From an uncultured Marivita sp. (GTDB lineage Bacteria; Pseudomonadota; Alphaproteobacteria; Rhodobacterales; Rhodobacteraceae), in assembly GCA_947503115.1 (NCBI GenBank), contig CANNCS010000002.1, positions 52,287 to 116,286 on the forward strand: a stretch of 64,000 bases of DNA, read 5' to 3'. Below the pieces are notes generated by a model. That model did no database searches. It was not told the origin of the DNA and saw only the letters and a list, made by a program, of their open reading frames with translations. The translations under genes were made by a program, and so were the position numbers. Position 1 is the stretch's first letter. Each line of letters opens with the position of its first letter. Below, piece by piece: positions 46,256-55,221 of the stretch.

Positions 46256-47227
46256 ATGGATAAATTCCCGAGCCAAAAGCGCGCAGTGCAATACCTTTAT
46301 CCCCCCATTGACCCCTTTGACCAGCGCATGCTGTCGGTGGGAGATGGGCATACTTTGTATGTTGAACAATGCGGCGCGGAAAACGGAATTCCGGTGATTG
46401 TTCTACATGGCGGTCCGGGTGGTGGATGCAGCCCGTCGATGCGCCGGTATTTTGACCCAAAGGTGTTTCGAGTCGTTCTGTTCGATCAGCGCGGATGTGG
46501 ACGGTCGAGGCCACATGCCAGTGTGAGCAACAACACCACGTGGGATTTGGTCGCCGACATCGAACTGATCCGCGAAACGCTGGGTATTGAAGAATTTATC
46601 GTTTTCGGTGGAAGCTGGGGCGCAACGTTAGCGCTGATCTATGGCATCAGCCATCCAGATCGGGTGTGCCATCTCGTGTTGCGCGGTGTTTTCACGATGA
46701 CCAAAGCCGAGCTGGACTGGTTCTACGGAGGCGGAGCTGGACAATTCTGGCCGGAAACCTGGGCGCGTTTCGTCGATATGATCCCAGAAGATGAACGCGA
46801 GGATCTGATCGCGGCCTATCACCGACGACTCTTTTGTGGCGATCTGCGTACGGAAACCCGTTTTGCACGGGCATGGTCAGCTTGGGAAAACGCGCTGGCT
46901 TCGGTCTATTCCAGCGGATCTGGGGGCGAATCTCCTGGCGACTACGCTCGGGCCTTTGCGCGGTTGGAAAACCATTACTTCATCAACAACGGATTTCTGG
47001 AAGAAGATGGTTGGATCCTTAAGAATATGGATCGTCTTTCGGGCATTCCGGGTGCCATCGTTCAAGGGCGATATGACATGATCTGTCCGCCTGTACGCGC
47101 ATGGGAATTGGCTCGGGTTTGGCCTGAATGTGACCTGCGGATGGTACGTAATGCGGGCCATGCTTTGTCTGAACCCGGTATCAGTGCTGAGTTGGTGCGC
47201 ATTATGGACGAAATATCAACAACTTAG
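46256..47227 (+). CDS. pip: Proline iminopeptidase (alpha/beta-hydrolase)
   Basis: Cleaves N-terminal proline from peptides. 323 residues from the ATG at 46256 ([20 protein letters not shown]); an upstream TTG at 46250 is possible. [18 protein letters not shown] is the oxyanion region, [12 protein letters not shown] the family marker, and [14 protein letters not shown] the nucleophile elbow with the catalytic Ser. The C-terminal [10 protein letters not shown] carries the catalytic His. Normal length for the S33 family. The operon of an oligopeptide transporter follows after 82 bases. Confidence 0.93.
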   Translation: MDKFPSQKRAVQYLYPPIDPFDQRMLSVGDGHTLYVEQCGAENGIPVIVLHGGPGGGCSPSMRRYFDPKVFRVVLFDQRGCGRSRPHASVSNNTTWDLVADIELIRETLGIEEFIVFGGSWGATLALIYGISHPDRVCHLVLRGVFTMTKAELDWFYGGGAGQFWPETWARFVDMIPEDEREDLIAAYHRRLFCGDLRTETRFARAWSAWENALASVYSSGSGGESPGDYARAFARLENHYFINNGFLEEDGWILKNMDRLSGIPGAIVQGRYDMICPPVRAWELARVWPECDLRMVRNAGHALSEPGISAELVRIMDEISTT

Positions 47228-47309
47228 TATTTCGTAACTATTAGATGTTTACAGTCTGCACTCGGTTGTTAACGTATGCAAACGACGGGAACCAAGGTTA
47301 AGCCACAAG

Positions 47310-48305
47310 TTGCAATCGGTCATACGCATCATTCTACAGCGGCTCGCGCTAGGGTTTCTCACGCTCTTCGTCGTGTCCATCGTCATTTTCACAGCAGTCA
47401 ACATGTTACCCGGAGACTTTGCGCAGGCAATTCTGGGTCAGGGTGCGACGCCTGAGGCCGTTGAATCCATTCGGCGAGACCTTGGACTCGATCAGCCGCC
47501 AATCACGCGATATTTCCAGTGGCTTGGCGGTGCATTGCAAGGTGATCTGGGCAATTCCTTTGCACAGGCAAACTTTGCCAGTTTTGTCGGCGCCGACAGC
47601 GGTGTGCGTACCACTGTAGCGCAACAAATCGCGCCACGCTTTGCGAACACCATGTTCCTTGCGGCAGTCACCGCATGCATTGCCGTGCCAGTTTCGCTTA
47701 CTTTAGGCATCTTGGCGGCATTGTTTCGAAATTCGGTTTTTGATCGCGCGACCAACGTTACGACGTTGACGTCGATCTCGTCGCCTGAGTTCTTCTTGGC
47801 TTACGTTCTGATCCTGTTTCTTGCCGTTCTGAACCCGGTTTTACCGTCGCTGTCCAACATCTTTGAAGGAATGTCATTCGGAGATCGGCTGGAGAAAACG
47901 CTGTTGCCAGCGCTGACGCTGACGTTGGTTGTTACGGCGCATATGATGCGGATGACGCGCGCGGCGATCATCAACCTGCTGGCTTCTCCCTATATCGAAA
48001 TGGCGCGGCTCAAGGGTATGTCGCCGATGCGAGTGATCGTGAAACATGCGTTGCCCAATGCGCTGGCACCCATCATAAACGTGATTGCCCTTAACCTTGC
48101 CTATCTCATCACCGGCGTGGTCGTGGTTGAGGTGGTGTTCGTCTATCCTGGCATCGGTCAGCTGTTTGTCGACAGTGTGAAAATCCGCGATATCCCGGTT
48201 GTGCAGGCCTGCTGCCTGATCTTTGCGGCGGCGTACATCTTGCTGAACCTGCTTGCTGACATCTTGTCGATTCTGTCCAATCCGCGTCTGAGGCACCCGA
48301 AATGA
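47310..48305 (+). CDS. Oligopeptide-type ABC transporter permease (DppB/OppB-like)
   Basis: 331 residues from a TTG at 47310 (MQSVIRIILQRLALGFLTLF). The weak AAGG signal is rather far upstream, but no later start fits. About six transmembrane segments are visible, with the inner-membrane loop signature EMARLKGMSPMRVIVKHALPNALAP near residues 230-255, the coupling helix that contacts the ATPase. Substrate class (peptides or related) is inferred. It overlaps the DppC-like gene by 4 bases. Confidence 0.9.
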   Translation: MQSVIRIILQRLALGFLTLFVVSIVIFTAVNMLPGDFAQAILGQGATPEAVESIRRDLGLDQPPITRYFQWLGGALQGDLGNSFAQANFASFVGADSGVRTTVAQQIAPRFANTMFLAAVTACIAVPVSLTLGILAALFRNSVFDRATNVTTLTSISSPEFFLAYVLILFLAVLNPVLPSLSNIFEGMSFGDRLEKTLLPALTLTLVVTAHMMRMTRAAIINLLASPYIEMARLKGMSPMRVIVKHALPNALAPIINVIALNLAYLITGVVVVEVVFVYPGIGQLFVDSVKIRDIPVVQACCLIFAAAYILLNLLADILSILSNPRLRHPK

Positions 48306-49504
48306 ACACGCTTCTGACATTGGTCCTGATCCTTGTCGCGGTCGCAGCGGGTGGTTGGGTTTTGCGCTTTGCTGGGCAAAAGATCACGAACAACGCGCCC
48401 ACGTTTCGCGATATGCCTTTTGCCGTGGCTTTCGGATATGTGCTGGGCACGTGCTTGCTGGCATTTTCGATTTGGTACTTCTTCCAACCAACCCAAAACG
48501 AAGCGGGCGTTCCGAACGCCGGCGTCGTCTTTTTCCGCTGGGCGGCTCAGTTTTTCATTATCTCGGCAATTGCAGCGTTTCTCTTTCGTGCACTGGGTCG
48601 GACCGTTGGCACACGAGGCAGCAGAAAGCTGTTTCGTCAAATGCCGTTGACTGCCAGTTTCGGCGTTTTGGTGGTGATTATCTATGCGTTCACCGCGATC
48701 TTTGCCGCTTGGCTAGCGCCGCATGGACAGGAAGAGGTGTTCGCCAAGGTTAATGTCTTGCCTGGCGGCAATGCGGCGACCGGTGGCGATCCTTTGTTTC
48801 CGCTTGGCACTGACCAGATCGGTCGAGACCTGCTTAGCCGTTTGATCTATGGCGCGCAGAACACGGTCGGCATCGCGTTTGTCACCACATGTCTGGCGTT
48901 CTTCCTTGGTGGAACGCTGGGGTTTCTTGCCGCCACCCTGCAAGGTTGGCTGGATCAGGTCCTCAGCCGTGCTGTGGATGTTCTGATGGCGATTCCTTCG
49001 CTGATCTTTGCGCTGCTTCTGATGACCATCGCAAGTGCATGGGCCGGTTCAGAACGGTGGCTGTTGACGATCTATATGATCCTCATCATCGCCGTGATTG
49101 ACAGCACACGGGTGTTTCGACTGGCGCGCGCGGTCGGGCTGAACATTGTGGTGATGGACTATATCGAAGCTGCCAAGCTGCGGGGCGAAGGCCTTGGATA
49201 TCTTATCTTCAAAGAAATCCTGCCAAATGCCACCGCACCTTTGCTTGCGGAGTTTGGTTTGCGCTTTTGCTTCGTCTTCCTGACAATTGCCTCTCTGTCC
49301 TTCTTGGGTGTGGGCATCCAGCCGCCTTTGGCCGATTGGGGGACGATGGTCCGCGACTCGGCTCAGTTCATCAACTTTGCCGCCTTCTCACCGCTCACCG
49401 CTGCGCTACCTTTGCTGGCCGCTGGAGCCATTGCCTTGTTGACCGTGGGTGTCAATTTCGTGGTTGACTGGATGCTGCATAGAAGTTCGGGGCTGAAGGA
49501 ATGA
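48302..49504 (+). CDS. Oligopeptide-type ABC transporter permease with long N-terminal extension (DppC/OppC-like)
   Basis: 400 residues, roughly 100 longer than typical DppC. Residues 1-120 hold two or three extra hydrophobic segments (TLVLILVAVAAGGWVLRF near 5-22, AFGYVLGTCLLAFSIWYFF near 42-60, FFIISAIAAFLFRA near 85-98). The standard part follows (LIYGAQNTVGIAFVTTCLAF, the loop YIEAAKLRGEGLGYLIFKE, SFLGVGIQPPLADWG). The extension resembles no domain I can name. It overlaps both neighbours by 4 bases. Possibly a fused second membrane unit rather than a misplaced start, because the whole frame is read with the operon. Confidence 0.88.
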   Translation: MNTLLTLVLILVAVAAGGWVLRFAGQKITNNAPTFRDMPFAVAFGYVLGTCLLAFSIWYFFQPTQNEAGVPNAGVVFFRWAAQFFIISAIAAFLFRALGRTVGTRGSRKLFRQMPLTASFGVLVVIIYAFTAIFAAWLAPHGQEEVFAKVNVLPGGNAATGGDPLFPLGTDQIGRDLLSRLIYGAQNTVGIAFVTTCLAFFLGGTLGFLAATLQGWLDQVLSRAVDVLMAIPSLIFALLLMTIASAWAGSERWLLTIYMILIIAVIDSTRVFRLARAVGLNIVVMDYIEAAKLRGEGLGYLIFKEILPNATAPLLAEFGLRFCFVFLTIASLSFLGVGIQPPLADWGTMVRDSAQFINFAAFSPLTAALPLLAAGAIALLTVGVNFVVDWMLHRSSGLKE

Positions 49505-51147
49505 GCGCGCTTGTCGAAATCCGCGATCTTTGGATCGAAGGGCGCAGCGACGAGACTTGGTCGCCGATCATCAACGGGGCAAGCCTGTCATTGAAAAAGG
49601 GCGAGGTTCTTGGCCTTATCGGTGAATCCGGCGCCGGGAAATCGACGCTTGGTTTGGCTGCGATGGGGTTCACGCGGGATGGTGTGCGGATCTCTAAGGG
49701 ATCGGTCATGTTCGATGGGATCGATCTGATTAACGCGTCTGCTGCCAAAAAGCGCGAATTGCTGGGCAAGCGTATCGCTTATGTCGCGCAATCGGCGGCA
49801 GCCAGCTTTAACCCCGCGCACAAGTTGATTGATCAGCACACAGAGGGCCCGGTGCAGCATGGTGTCATGTCGCGCTCTGAAAGTGTGAAAGACGGGATTG
49901 AGCTATATCGCCGTCTGCGCCTGCCCAACCCGGAAGAGATTGGTTTCCGCTATCCGCACCAAGTGTCTGGGGGACAGCTTCAGCGCGCGATGACGGCGAT
50001 GGCGATGTCCTGTCGGCCCGATTTGATCATCTTTGATGAACCCACGACAGCGCTTGACGTGACCACGCAGATCGAGGTTCTGGCGTCGATCCGCGATATC
50101 GTGGAGCAGTTCGACACTGCAGCGATCTACATCACGCATGACCTTGCCGTGGTGGCGCAGATGGCTGACCGCATCAAGGTTTTGCTCAAGGGTGATGAGG
50201 TCGAAGAGGCCGACACCCGCACGATGCTCTCCAATCCGAAAGAGGACTACACCAAGAGCCTTTGGGCTGTCCGCGCGTTCGAGCGTCCGCAAAAACCGGC
50301 TGTCCATACCAGCGCGACGCCTGTTGTGTCGGTTCATAACGTTTCGGCGGCCTATGGTAAGATTCCGGTTTTGCATGATGTCAGTTTTGACATTCACGAA
50401 GGACGCACTGTTGCTGTCGTGGGTGAATCCGGCTCAGGCAAATCCACCACGGCGCGCTGTATCACGGGCTTGCTGCCCCCAAGCGCGGGTACCATCGAAT
50501 TCGATGGGAAGGCGCTACCGGCCAACTATAAAAGCCGAAGCAGGGATCAGTTGCGACAGGCGCAAATGATCTACCAGATGGCTGACACCGCGTTGAACCC
50601 GCGGGCCACCATCGGAGATATTATCGGTCGACCGGTGCAGTTCTATATGGGCCTCACGGGCAAGCAGAAGCGGCGCCGTGTTGAAGAGCTGTTGGACCAG
50701 ATTGAACTGCCCGCAGGGCAATATATAGATCGCCTGCCATCCGAGCTTTCCGGCGGTCAGAAGCAGCGAATCGGGATTGCCCGGGCACTTGCGGCGGAAC
50801 CGAAGTTCATCATCTGTGACGAGGTCACCAGCGCTCTTGATCAACTTGTTGCCGAAGGCATTCTGAAACTGCTGGCGCGCCTGCAGGATGACCTTAAACT
50901 CAGCTATATGTTCATCACCCACGACCTTGCGACGGTCAAAGCCATCGCAGACGAGGTGGTTGTGATGAAAGAAGGAAAAGTGGTGGAGCAGGGGCCGAAA
51001 CAAGAGATGTTCGTTCCGCCTCATCACCCCTACACGGACCTTTTGCTCAGTTCGGTGCCCGAAATGGACCCGGATTGGCTTACGAATCTACTCAACGAAC
51101 GTGGAGTTGATAACATCGGCGACGCGGCAGTTGATAAGATGTCATGA
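49501..51147 (+). CDS. Oligopeptide-type ABC transporter ATPase, two ATPases in one chain (DppD-DppF fusion)
   Basis: 548 residues with two nucleotide-binding domains. The first has LIGESGAGKSTLGLAAMGF near residues 39-57, signature SGGQLQRAMTAMA and FDEPTTALD. The second has VVGESGSGKSTTARCITGLL near residues 305-324, signature LSGGQKQRIGIARALA and CDEVTSALD. This fuses the usual DppD and DppF; some members of this family are fused. The second domain has DEVTSALD, with V in place of P. It is cotranscribed with the two permeases and followed by the binding protein after 62 bases. Confidence 0.92.
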   Translation: MSALVEIRDLWIEGRSDETWSPIINGASLSLKKGEVLGLIGESGAGKSTLGLAAMGFTRDGVRISKGSVMFDGIDLINASAAKKRELLGKRIAYVAQSAAASFNPAHKLIDQHTEGPVQHGVMSRSESVKDGIELYRRLRLPNPEEIGFRYPHQVSGGQLQRAMTAMAMSCRPDLIIFDEPTTALDVTTQIEVLASIRDIVEQFDTAAIYITHDLAVVAQMADRIKVLLKGDEVEEADTRTMLSNPKEDYTKSLWAVRAFERPQKPAVHTSATPVVSVHNVSAAYGKIPVLHDVSFDIHEGRTVAVVGESGSGKSTTARCITGLLPPSAGTIEFDGKALPANYKSRSRDQLRQAQMIYQMADTALNPRATIGDIIGRPVQFYMGLTGKQKRRRVEELLDQIELPAGQYIDRLPSELSGGQKQRIGIARALAAEPKFIICDEVTSALDQLVAEGILKLLARLQDDLKLSYMFITHDLATVKAIADEVVVMKEGKVVEQGPKQEMFVPPHHPYTDLLLSSVPEMDPDWLTNLLNERGVDNIGDAAVDKMS

Positions 51148-51209
51148 GAATCGGTTCATAAAGGACCAGCAGGCGGCCGAAGACCGCTGAAAAACACAGG
51201 GAGACGAAG

Positions 51210-52751
51210 ATGACTCGCATTTCTAGACGTGAACTACTGAAAACCGGTGCAGCCGCCGGTGTTCTAGCGGCAAGCGGCCTTCCGCTCCGTGCTCAGCAGC
51301 GCGGCGGTACGCTGCGCCTTGGTTTGGCTGGGGCTAACACCTCGGATAGCTGGGACAGCCGCACGCACTCTGACAGCTACATGATCATGGCATCGCATGG
51401 TGCGGTTTTTGATTGCCTGACCGAAGTGGCCGCAAATGGTGAGCTGGTTGGCGAACTTGCTGAAAGCTGGGAAGCCTCTGCTGACGCCGTTACTTGGACA
51501 TTCAAACTCCGCCAGGGCGTGACGTTCCACAATGGCAAAGCCTTTGGCGCAGATGACGTTCTCGACTCGCTCCAGATGCACACGGCCGAAGGTGCTAAAT
51601 CAGCGGCCAAGCCGATTGTCGAAAACATCTCCGAAATGAAAAAGGTCAACGATCACGAAGTATCGTTCACTCTTAAGGCAGGTAACGCGGACTTCCCGTT
51701 CCTTCTTTCGGATTACCACATCTGCATGTACCCCTCGGGTCAGATCGAAGAGGCCATCGCCAAGGGCATTGGCACGGGCATGTACAAAGTCGAGTCGTTC
51801 GATCCGGGTGTGCGCACGTTGCTCAGCCGTGTCGACGGTCACTACAAAGATGGCAAGGCTGGTTGGTTTGACAGTGTCGAACTGATCGCCATCAACGACT
51901 CCTCGGCACGTATGAACGCGCTGATGACGGGTCAGGTCGATGCAGTGAACCGCGTTGACTTCAAGACCGAGCCGCTGATGCGTGCAAACCCGATGATCAA
52001 CATCTTCGAAGTGACTGGCAACCAGCACTTCACCTTCCCGATGCTGACCGGTGTCGATCCGTTCTCGAATCTCAAGGTTCGTCAGGCGCTCAAGCATGCG
52101 GTGAACCGTCAGGAACTCGTGGACAAGATCCTGCTGGGGCACGGTGCTGTTGCCAACGACAACCCGATTGGTCCGGCGAACCAGTATTTCGCCAGCGATA
52201 TCGAGATGAACGACTATGATCCTGACAAAGCGGCGTCGCTTCTCAAGGAAGCTGGTCTTGACGGTCTGTCGATCGACCTGTCCGCTGCCAACGCTGCCTT
52301 CCCCGGCGCGGTTGATGCAGCGCAGCTTTACCAAGCCAGCGCCAAGGCGGCAGGTATCAATATCAATGTCGTGCAGGAACCGGATGACGGCTACTGGTCG
52401 AATGTCTGGCTCAAGAAGGCATGGTGCGCTTGCTACTGGTCTGGCCGCGCGACCGAGGACTGGATGTTCTCGACCGCTTACGAATCCGGTGTGCCGTGGA
52501 ACGATTCAGGCTGGGAAAATGCCCGCTTCCAGGAACTGTTGATGACTGCACGTGCGGAACTCGACAGCGACAAGCGCCGTGAACAGTATCGCGAAATGCA
52601 GATGCTGATTTCCAAAGAAGGTGGCACAGTTATCCCGATGTACGCGAACTATGTGGATGCACACTCGACTAAGCTTACGAACTCGGGCACCATCGGTAAC
52701 GTCTTCCAGATGGACAGCTCGCGCTTTATCGAGCGCTGGTGGTTCGCCTAA
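51210..52751 (+). CDS. Oligopeptide-type ABC transporter substrate-binding protein, Tat signal
   Basis: 513 residues, family 5 solute-binding protein. The N-terminus ISRRELLKTGAAAGVLAASG is a twin-arginine signal (SRRELLK), so the binding protein is probably folded before export. Features of the fold are LTEVAANGELVGELAESWEA, KLRQGVTFHNGKAFGADDV, and the C-terminal AELDSDKRREQYREMQMLI. Codon usage looks more like an abundant protein than its neighbours (many aac/gac/cgc; by eye). AGGGAG lies before the ATG. It is last in the operon and ends before a terminator. Confidence 0.93.
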   Translation: MTRISRRELLKTGAAAGVLAASGLPLRAQQRGGTLRLGLAGANTSDSWDSRTHSDSYMIMASHGAVFDCLTEVAANGELVGELAESWEASADAVTWTFKLRQGVTFHNGKAFGADDVLDSLQMHTAEGAKSAAKPIVENISEMKKVNDHEVSFTLKAGNADFPFLLSDYHICMYPSGQIEEAIAKGIGTGMYKVESFDPGVRTLLSRVDGHYKDGKAGWFDSVELIAINDSSARMNALMTGQVDAVNRVDFKTEPLMRANPMINIFEVTGNQHFTFPMLTGVDPFSNLKVRQALKHAVNRQELVDKILLGHGAVANDNPIGPANQYFASDIEMNDYDPDKAASLLKEAGLDGLSIDLSAANAAFPGAVDAAQLYQASAKAAGININVVQEPDDGYWSNVWLKKAWCACYWSGRATEDWMFSTAYESGVPWNDSGWENARFQELLMTARAELDSDKRREQYREMQMLISKEGGTVIPMYANYVDAHSTKLTNSGTIGNVFQMDSSRFIERWWFA

Positions 52752-52772
52752 TCTATCGCAACATGCGAAACG

Positions 52773-52801
52773 AAACGCCCCGCCGATTGGCGGGGCGTTT
52801 T
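52773..52801. terminator. Bidirectional Rho-independent terminator
   Basis: Stem AAACGCCCCGCC / GGCGGGGCGTTT with a GATT loop and terminal T and A runs, between the binding-protein gene and convergent hslU. Confidence 0.9.
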
Positions 52802-52830
52802 GCTATTCTGGGTAGGGAATAGTGCGAAAA

Positions 52831-54141
52831 TTATAGCACATAGCGGCTCAGATCAGCAGACCGGGTCAGCTCCCCTAGGTGCTTTTCAACGAATTCTGCA
52901 TTGACGATCACTTGGTCGCCGGAACGGTCCGGGGCGTCAAAGCTTAGATCTTCGAACACGCGTTCCATAACAGTATATAGCCGCCGCGCGCCGATGTTTT
53001 CAACCGACTGGTTCACATCAGCCGCGATCTTGGCCAAAGCCGCGATGCCGTCTTCTGTGAAGCTGACAGTCACTTCTTCGGTCGCCATCAACGCCGTGTA
53101 TTGAAGGGTCAGCGCGTTGTCTGTCTCAGTGAGGATGCGTACGAAATCTTCTTCGGTCAATGCACGCAGGTTTACCCGAATCGGCAATCGACCTTGAAGT
53201 TCGGGCAACAGGTCCGATGGCTTTGCGATATGAAATGCACCAGAAGCAATGAACAGGATATGGTCAGTTTTAACCGGCCCGTGTTTGGTGCTGACGGTCG
53301 TACCTTCGATCAATGGCAGCAGATCGCGCTGGACGCCTTCGCGGCTCACATCGCCACCACGGGTCTCTTGCCGTGCCGCCACCTTGTCGATCTCGTCAAG
53401 AAATACGATTCCGTTCTGTTCGACCGCTTCCAGCGCCAAAGTCTTGACCTGTTCGTCGTCAAGCAACTTGTCCGCTTCCTCCGCGATCAGAACTTCATAG
53501 CTCTCTGCCACAGTCAAGCGCTTGCGTGTGGTGCGACCCGCGAAGGCTTTGCCGAACAAATCGCCGAGGTTCATCATGCCGCCACCGCCCATATTGGGTT
53601 GGCCGGGAATATCCATCGTCGGGAACGGGCTGGAAGTATCCTGAAGCTCAAGCTCGATAACCGTGTCGTCCAGCAAGCCGTCCTTGAGCTTTTTTCGGAA
53701 CATATCGCGGGTGCTGTCTCGGGCACCTTCGCCAGCGATGGCCTCGATCACGCGCTCTTCAGCGGCTTCGTGGGCTTTGGCCTTTACGTCTTCGCGCATG
53801 TGGTCGCGTGTCATGGCGATGGCAGCATCGACCAGATCGCGGATGATCTGTTCCACGTCGCGCCCAACGTAACCCACCTCGGTAAACTTGGTTGCTTCAA
53901 CCTTGATGAACGGTGCTTTGGCCAGCTTGGCAAGACGGCGGCTGATCTCGGTCTTGCCGACGCCGGTCGGGCCGATCATCAGGATGTTCTTGGGATACAC
54001 CTCTTCGCGCAGATCATCGCTCAAGTGTTTGCGCCGCCACCGGTTGCGCAGCGCCACAGCTACGGCTCGTTTGGCATCTTTTTGGCCAATAATGAAACGG
54101 TCCAACTCAGACACGATTTCGCGGGGGGTAAGGTCGGTCAT
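52831..54141 (-). CDS. hslU: ATP-dependent protease ATPase subunit HslU
   Basis: AAA+ unfoldase of the HslUV protease. 436 residues starting [20 protein letters not shown], the family N-terminus. Walker A is [20 protein letters not shown] near residues 56-75, Walker [11 protein letters not shown], sensor 1 region [20 protein letters not shown], and the C-terminal SADLSRYVL tail, whose last residues in known HslU enter HslV. AAGGA precedes the ATG. It lies 38 bases downstream of hslV in one operon. Confidence 0.96.
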   Translation of the reverse strand: MTDLTPREIVSELDRFIIGQKDAKRAVAVALRNRWRRKHLSDDLREEVYPKNILMIGPTGVGKTEISRRLAKLAKAPFIKVEATKFTEVGYVGRDVEQIIRDLVDAAIAMTRDHMREDVKAKAHEAAEERVIEAIAGEGARDSTRDMFRKKLKDGLLDDTVIELELQDTSSPFPTMDIPGQPNMGGGGMMNLGDLFGKAFAGRTTRKRLTVAESYEVLIAEEADKLLDDEQVKTLALEAVEQNGIVFLDEIDKVAARQETRGGDVSREGVQRDLLPLIEGTTVSTKHGPVKTDHILFIASGAFHIAKPSDLLPELQGRLPIRVNLRALTEEDFVRILTETDNALTLQYTALMATEEVTVSFTEDGIAALAKIAADVNQSVENIGARRLYTVMERVFEDLSFDAPDRSGDQVIVNAEFVEKHLGELTRSADLSRYVL

Positions 54142-54179
54142 TCAGGTGTCCTTTTCGGCTACGGGAGGGGATCAGCGGT

Positions 54180-54737
54180 TTACGCGCTGATCGTCTCAAC
54201 CGTCAGGTTGCCATTGGTGTAAACGCAGATATCCGCCGCAATCGCCATTGCTTCGCGTGCGATCTCTTCTGCGTCCTTGTCCGTGGTCATAAGAGCGCGA
54301 CCAGCCGCCAGAGCATAGTTCCCGCCCGATCCGATCGCGGTCACGTCATGTTCTGGCTCAAGCACGTCACCCGCGCCGGTGATGACATAGAGTTCTTGTC
54401 CATCCGAAACGATCAGCATCGCTTCGAGTTTCTGCAAATATTTGTCCGTGCGCCAGTCTTTGGCCAGTTCGACACTGGCGCGCTGCAACTGGCCGGGTGT
54501 CGCTTCGAGCTTTGTCTCCAACCGCTCCAGCAGGGTAAAAGCATCTGCCGTCGATCCGGCAAATCCGGCCACCACATCATAACCACCGGGGGAAATGCGG
54601 CGCACCTTGCGGGCGGTTCCCTTGATCACGGTTTGACCAAGGCTGACCTGTCCGTCGCCTGCGATCACCACCTTGCCACCCTTGCGAACGCCGATGATTG
54701 TGGTGCCGTGCCAGCCGGGAAAGTCGTTATCAGCCAT
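54180..54737 (-). CDS. hslV: ATP-dependent protease subunit HslV
   Basis: Threonine peptidase core of HslUV. 185 residues from the ATG at 54737 ([17 protein letters not shown]); the frame runs further upstream but without family sequence, and AGAGGA precedes this ATG. The N-terminal Thr exposed after removal of about 11 residues is in [20 protein letters not shown]. The rest has [14 protein letters not shown] and [17 protein letters not shown] predicted RpoH promoter lies immediately upstream, matching the known heat-shock control of this operon. Confidence 0.96.
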   Translation of the reverse strand: MADNDFPGWHGTTIIGVRKGGKVVIAGDGQVSLGQTVIKGTARKVRRISPGGYDVVAGFAGSTADAFTLLERLETKLEATPGQLQRASVELAKDWRTDKYLQKLEAMLIVSDGQELYVITGAGDVLEPEHDVTAIGSGGNYALAAGRALMTTDKDAEEIAREAMAIAADICVYTNGNLTVETISA

Positions 54738-54760
54738 GTTTCGTCCTCTTCGCGTTTGTT

Positions 54761-54792
54761 CCGATATGGGCCGAACAGCCATGTCACACAAG
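54761..54792 (-). promoter_or_regulatory. Predicted RpoH (sigma-32) promoter of hslVU
   Basis: On the minus strand CTTG (54792-54789), 18-base spacer, CCCATATCGG (54770-54761). It fits CTTG-N17/18-CYTATNTNNG at all but one defined base (C for T at position 3 of the -10). It lies 23 bases before the hslV ATG. Confidence 0.7.
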
Positions 54793-54804
54793 GCCTGCAA
54801 CGCA

Positions 54805-54833
54805 AAACGCCCGGCTCTGAGGGCCGGGCGTTT
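54805..54833 (-). terminator. Rho-independent terminator of trxA
   Basis: Stem AAACGCCCGGC / GCCGGGCGTTT with a 7-base loop; the minus-strand side ends in TTTT. It separates trxA from the hslVU promoter. Confidence 0.8.
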
Positions 54834-54852
54834 GCTGTAAAACATCGAAAGA

Positions 54853-55173
54853 TCAGATGCTTTCGTCGATCCAGCCCTTCAGAGCGGCTTTGGGCGCAGC
54901 GCCTGTCTTGTTCGAGACAACCTGACCGTCCTTGAAGATGAACAGCGACGGGATGCCCCGAACGCCCATCGCGGCGGCAGAGTTCGGGTTGGTGTCTACA
55001 TCAACCTTGGCGATCTTGACGGCATCTCCGTATTCGGCGGCCAGCTCTTCGAGCGCTGGGCCAATCTGCTTACATGGGCCACACCATTCGGCCCAGAAGT
55101 CTACGACAACAGGAACGCTGGAGTTCTTGACTTCGGCATCGAAAGTATCATCGGTCACGGCGACGGTGGGCAT
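54853..55173 (-). CDS. trxA: Thioredoxin 1
   Basis: Cytoplasmic dithiol-disulfide reductase. 106 residues with the active site [16 protein letters not shown] (Cys31 and Cys34), [20 protein letters not shown] with the cis-Pro, and [20 protein letters not shown] normal single-domain thioredoxin. AGGAG is visible upstream of the ATG. It follows addA by 48 bases and has its own terminator before hslVU, so it is the last gene of the repair-side operon or an independent unit. Confidence 0.95.
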   Translation of the reverse strand: MPTVAVTDDTFDAEVKNSSVPVVVDFWAEWCGPCKQIGPALEELAAEYGDAVKIAKVDVDTNPNSAAAMGVRGIPSLFIFKDGQVVSNKTGAAPKAALKGWIDESI

Positions 55174-55221
55174 TGGGGCTCTCCTTGAGGCTCGGGCGCA
55201 TGGTTTGGTCGGATCGAGAGA

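Noticed and set aside
51148..51209. Riboswitch or terminator before the binding-protein gene
   Set aside because: Only a short, bulged GCGG/CCGC stem is visible, without a T-run or known aptamer features.
53101..54222. 373-residue plus-strand open frame
   Set aside because: It is the mirror of hslU, whose motifs are complete.
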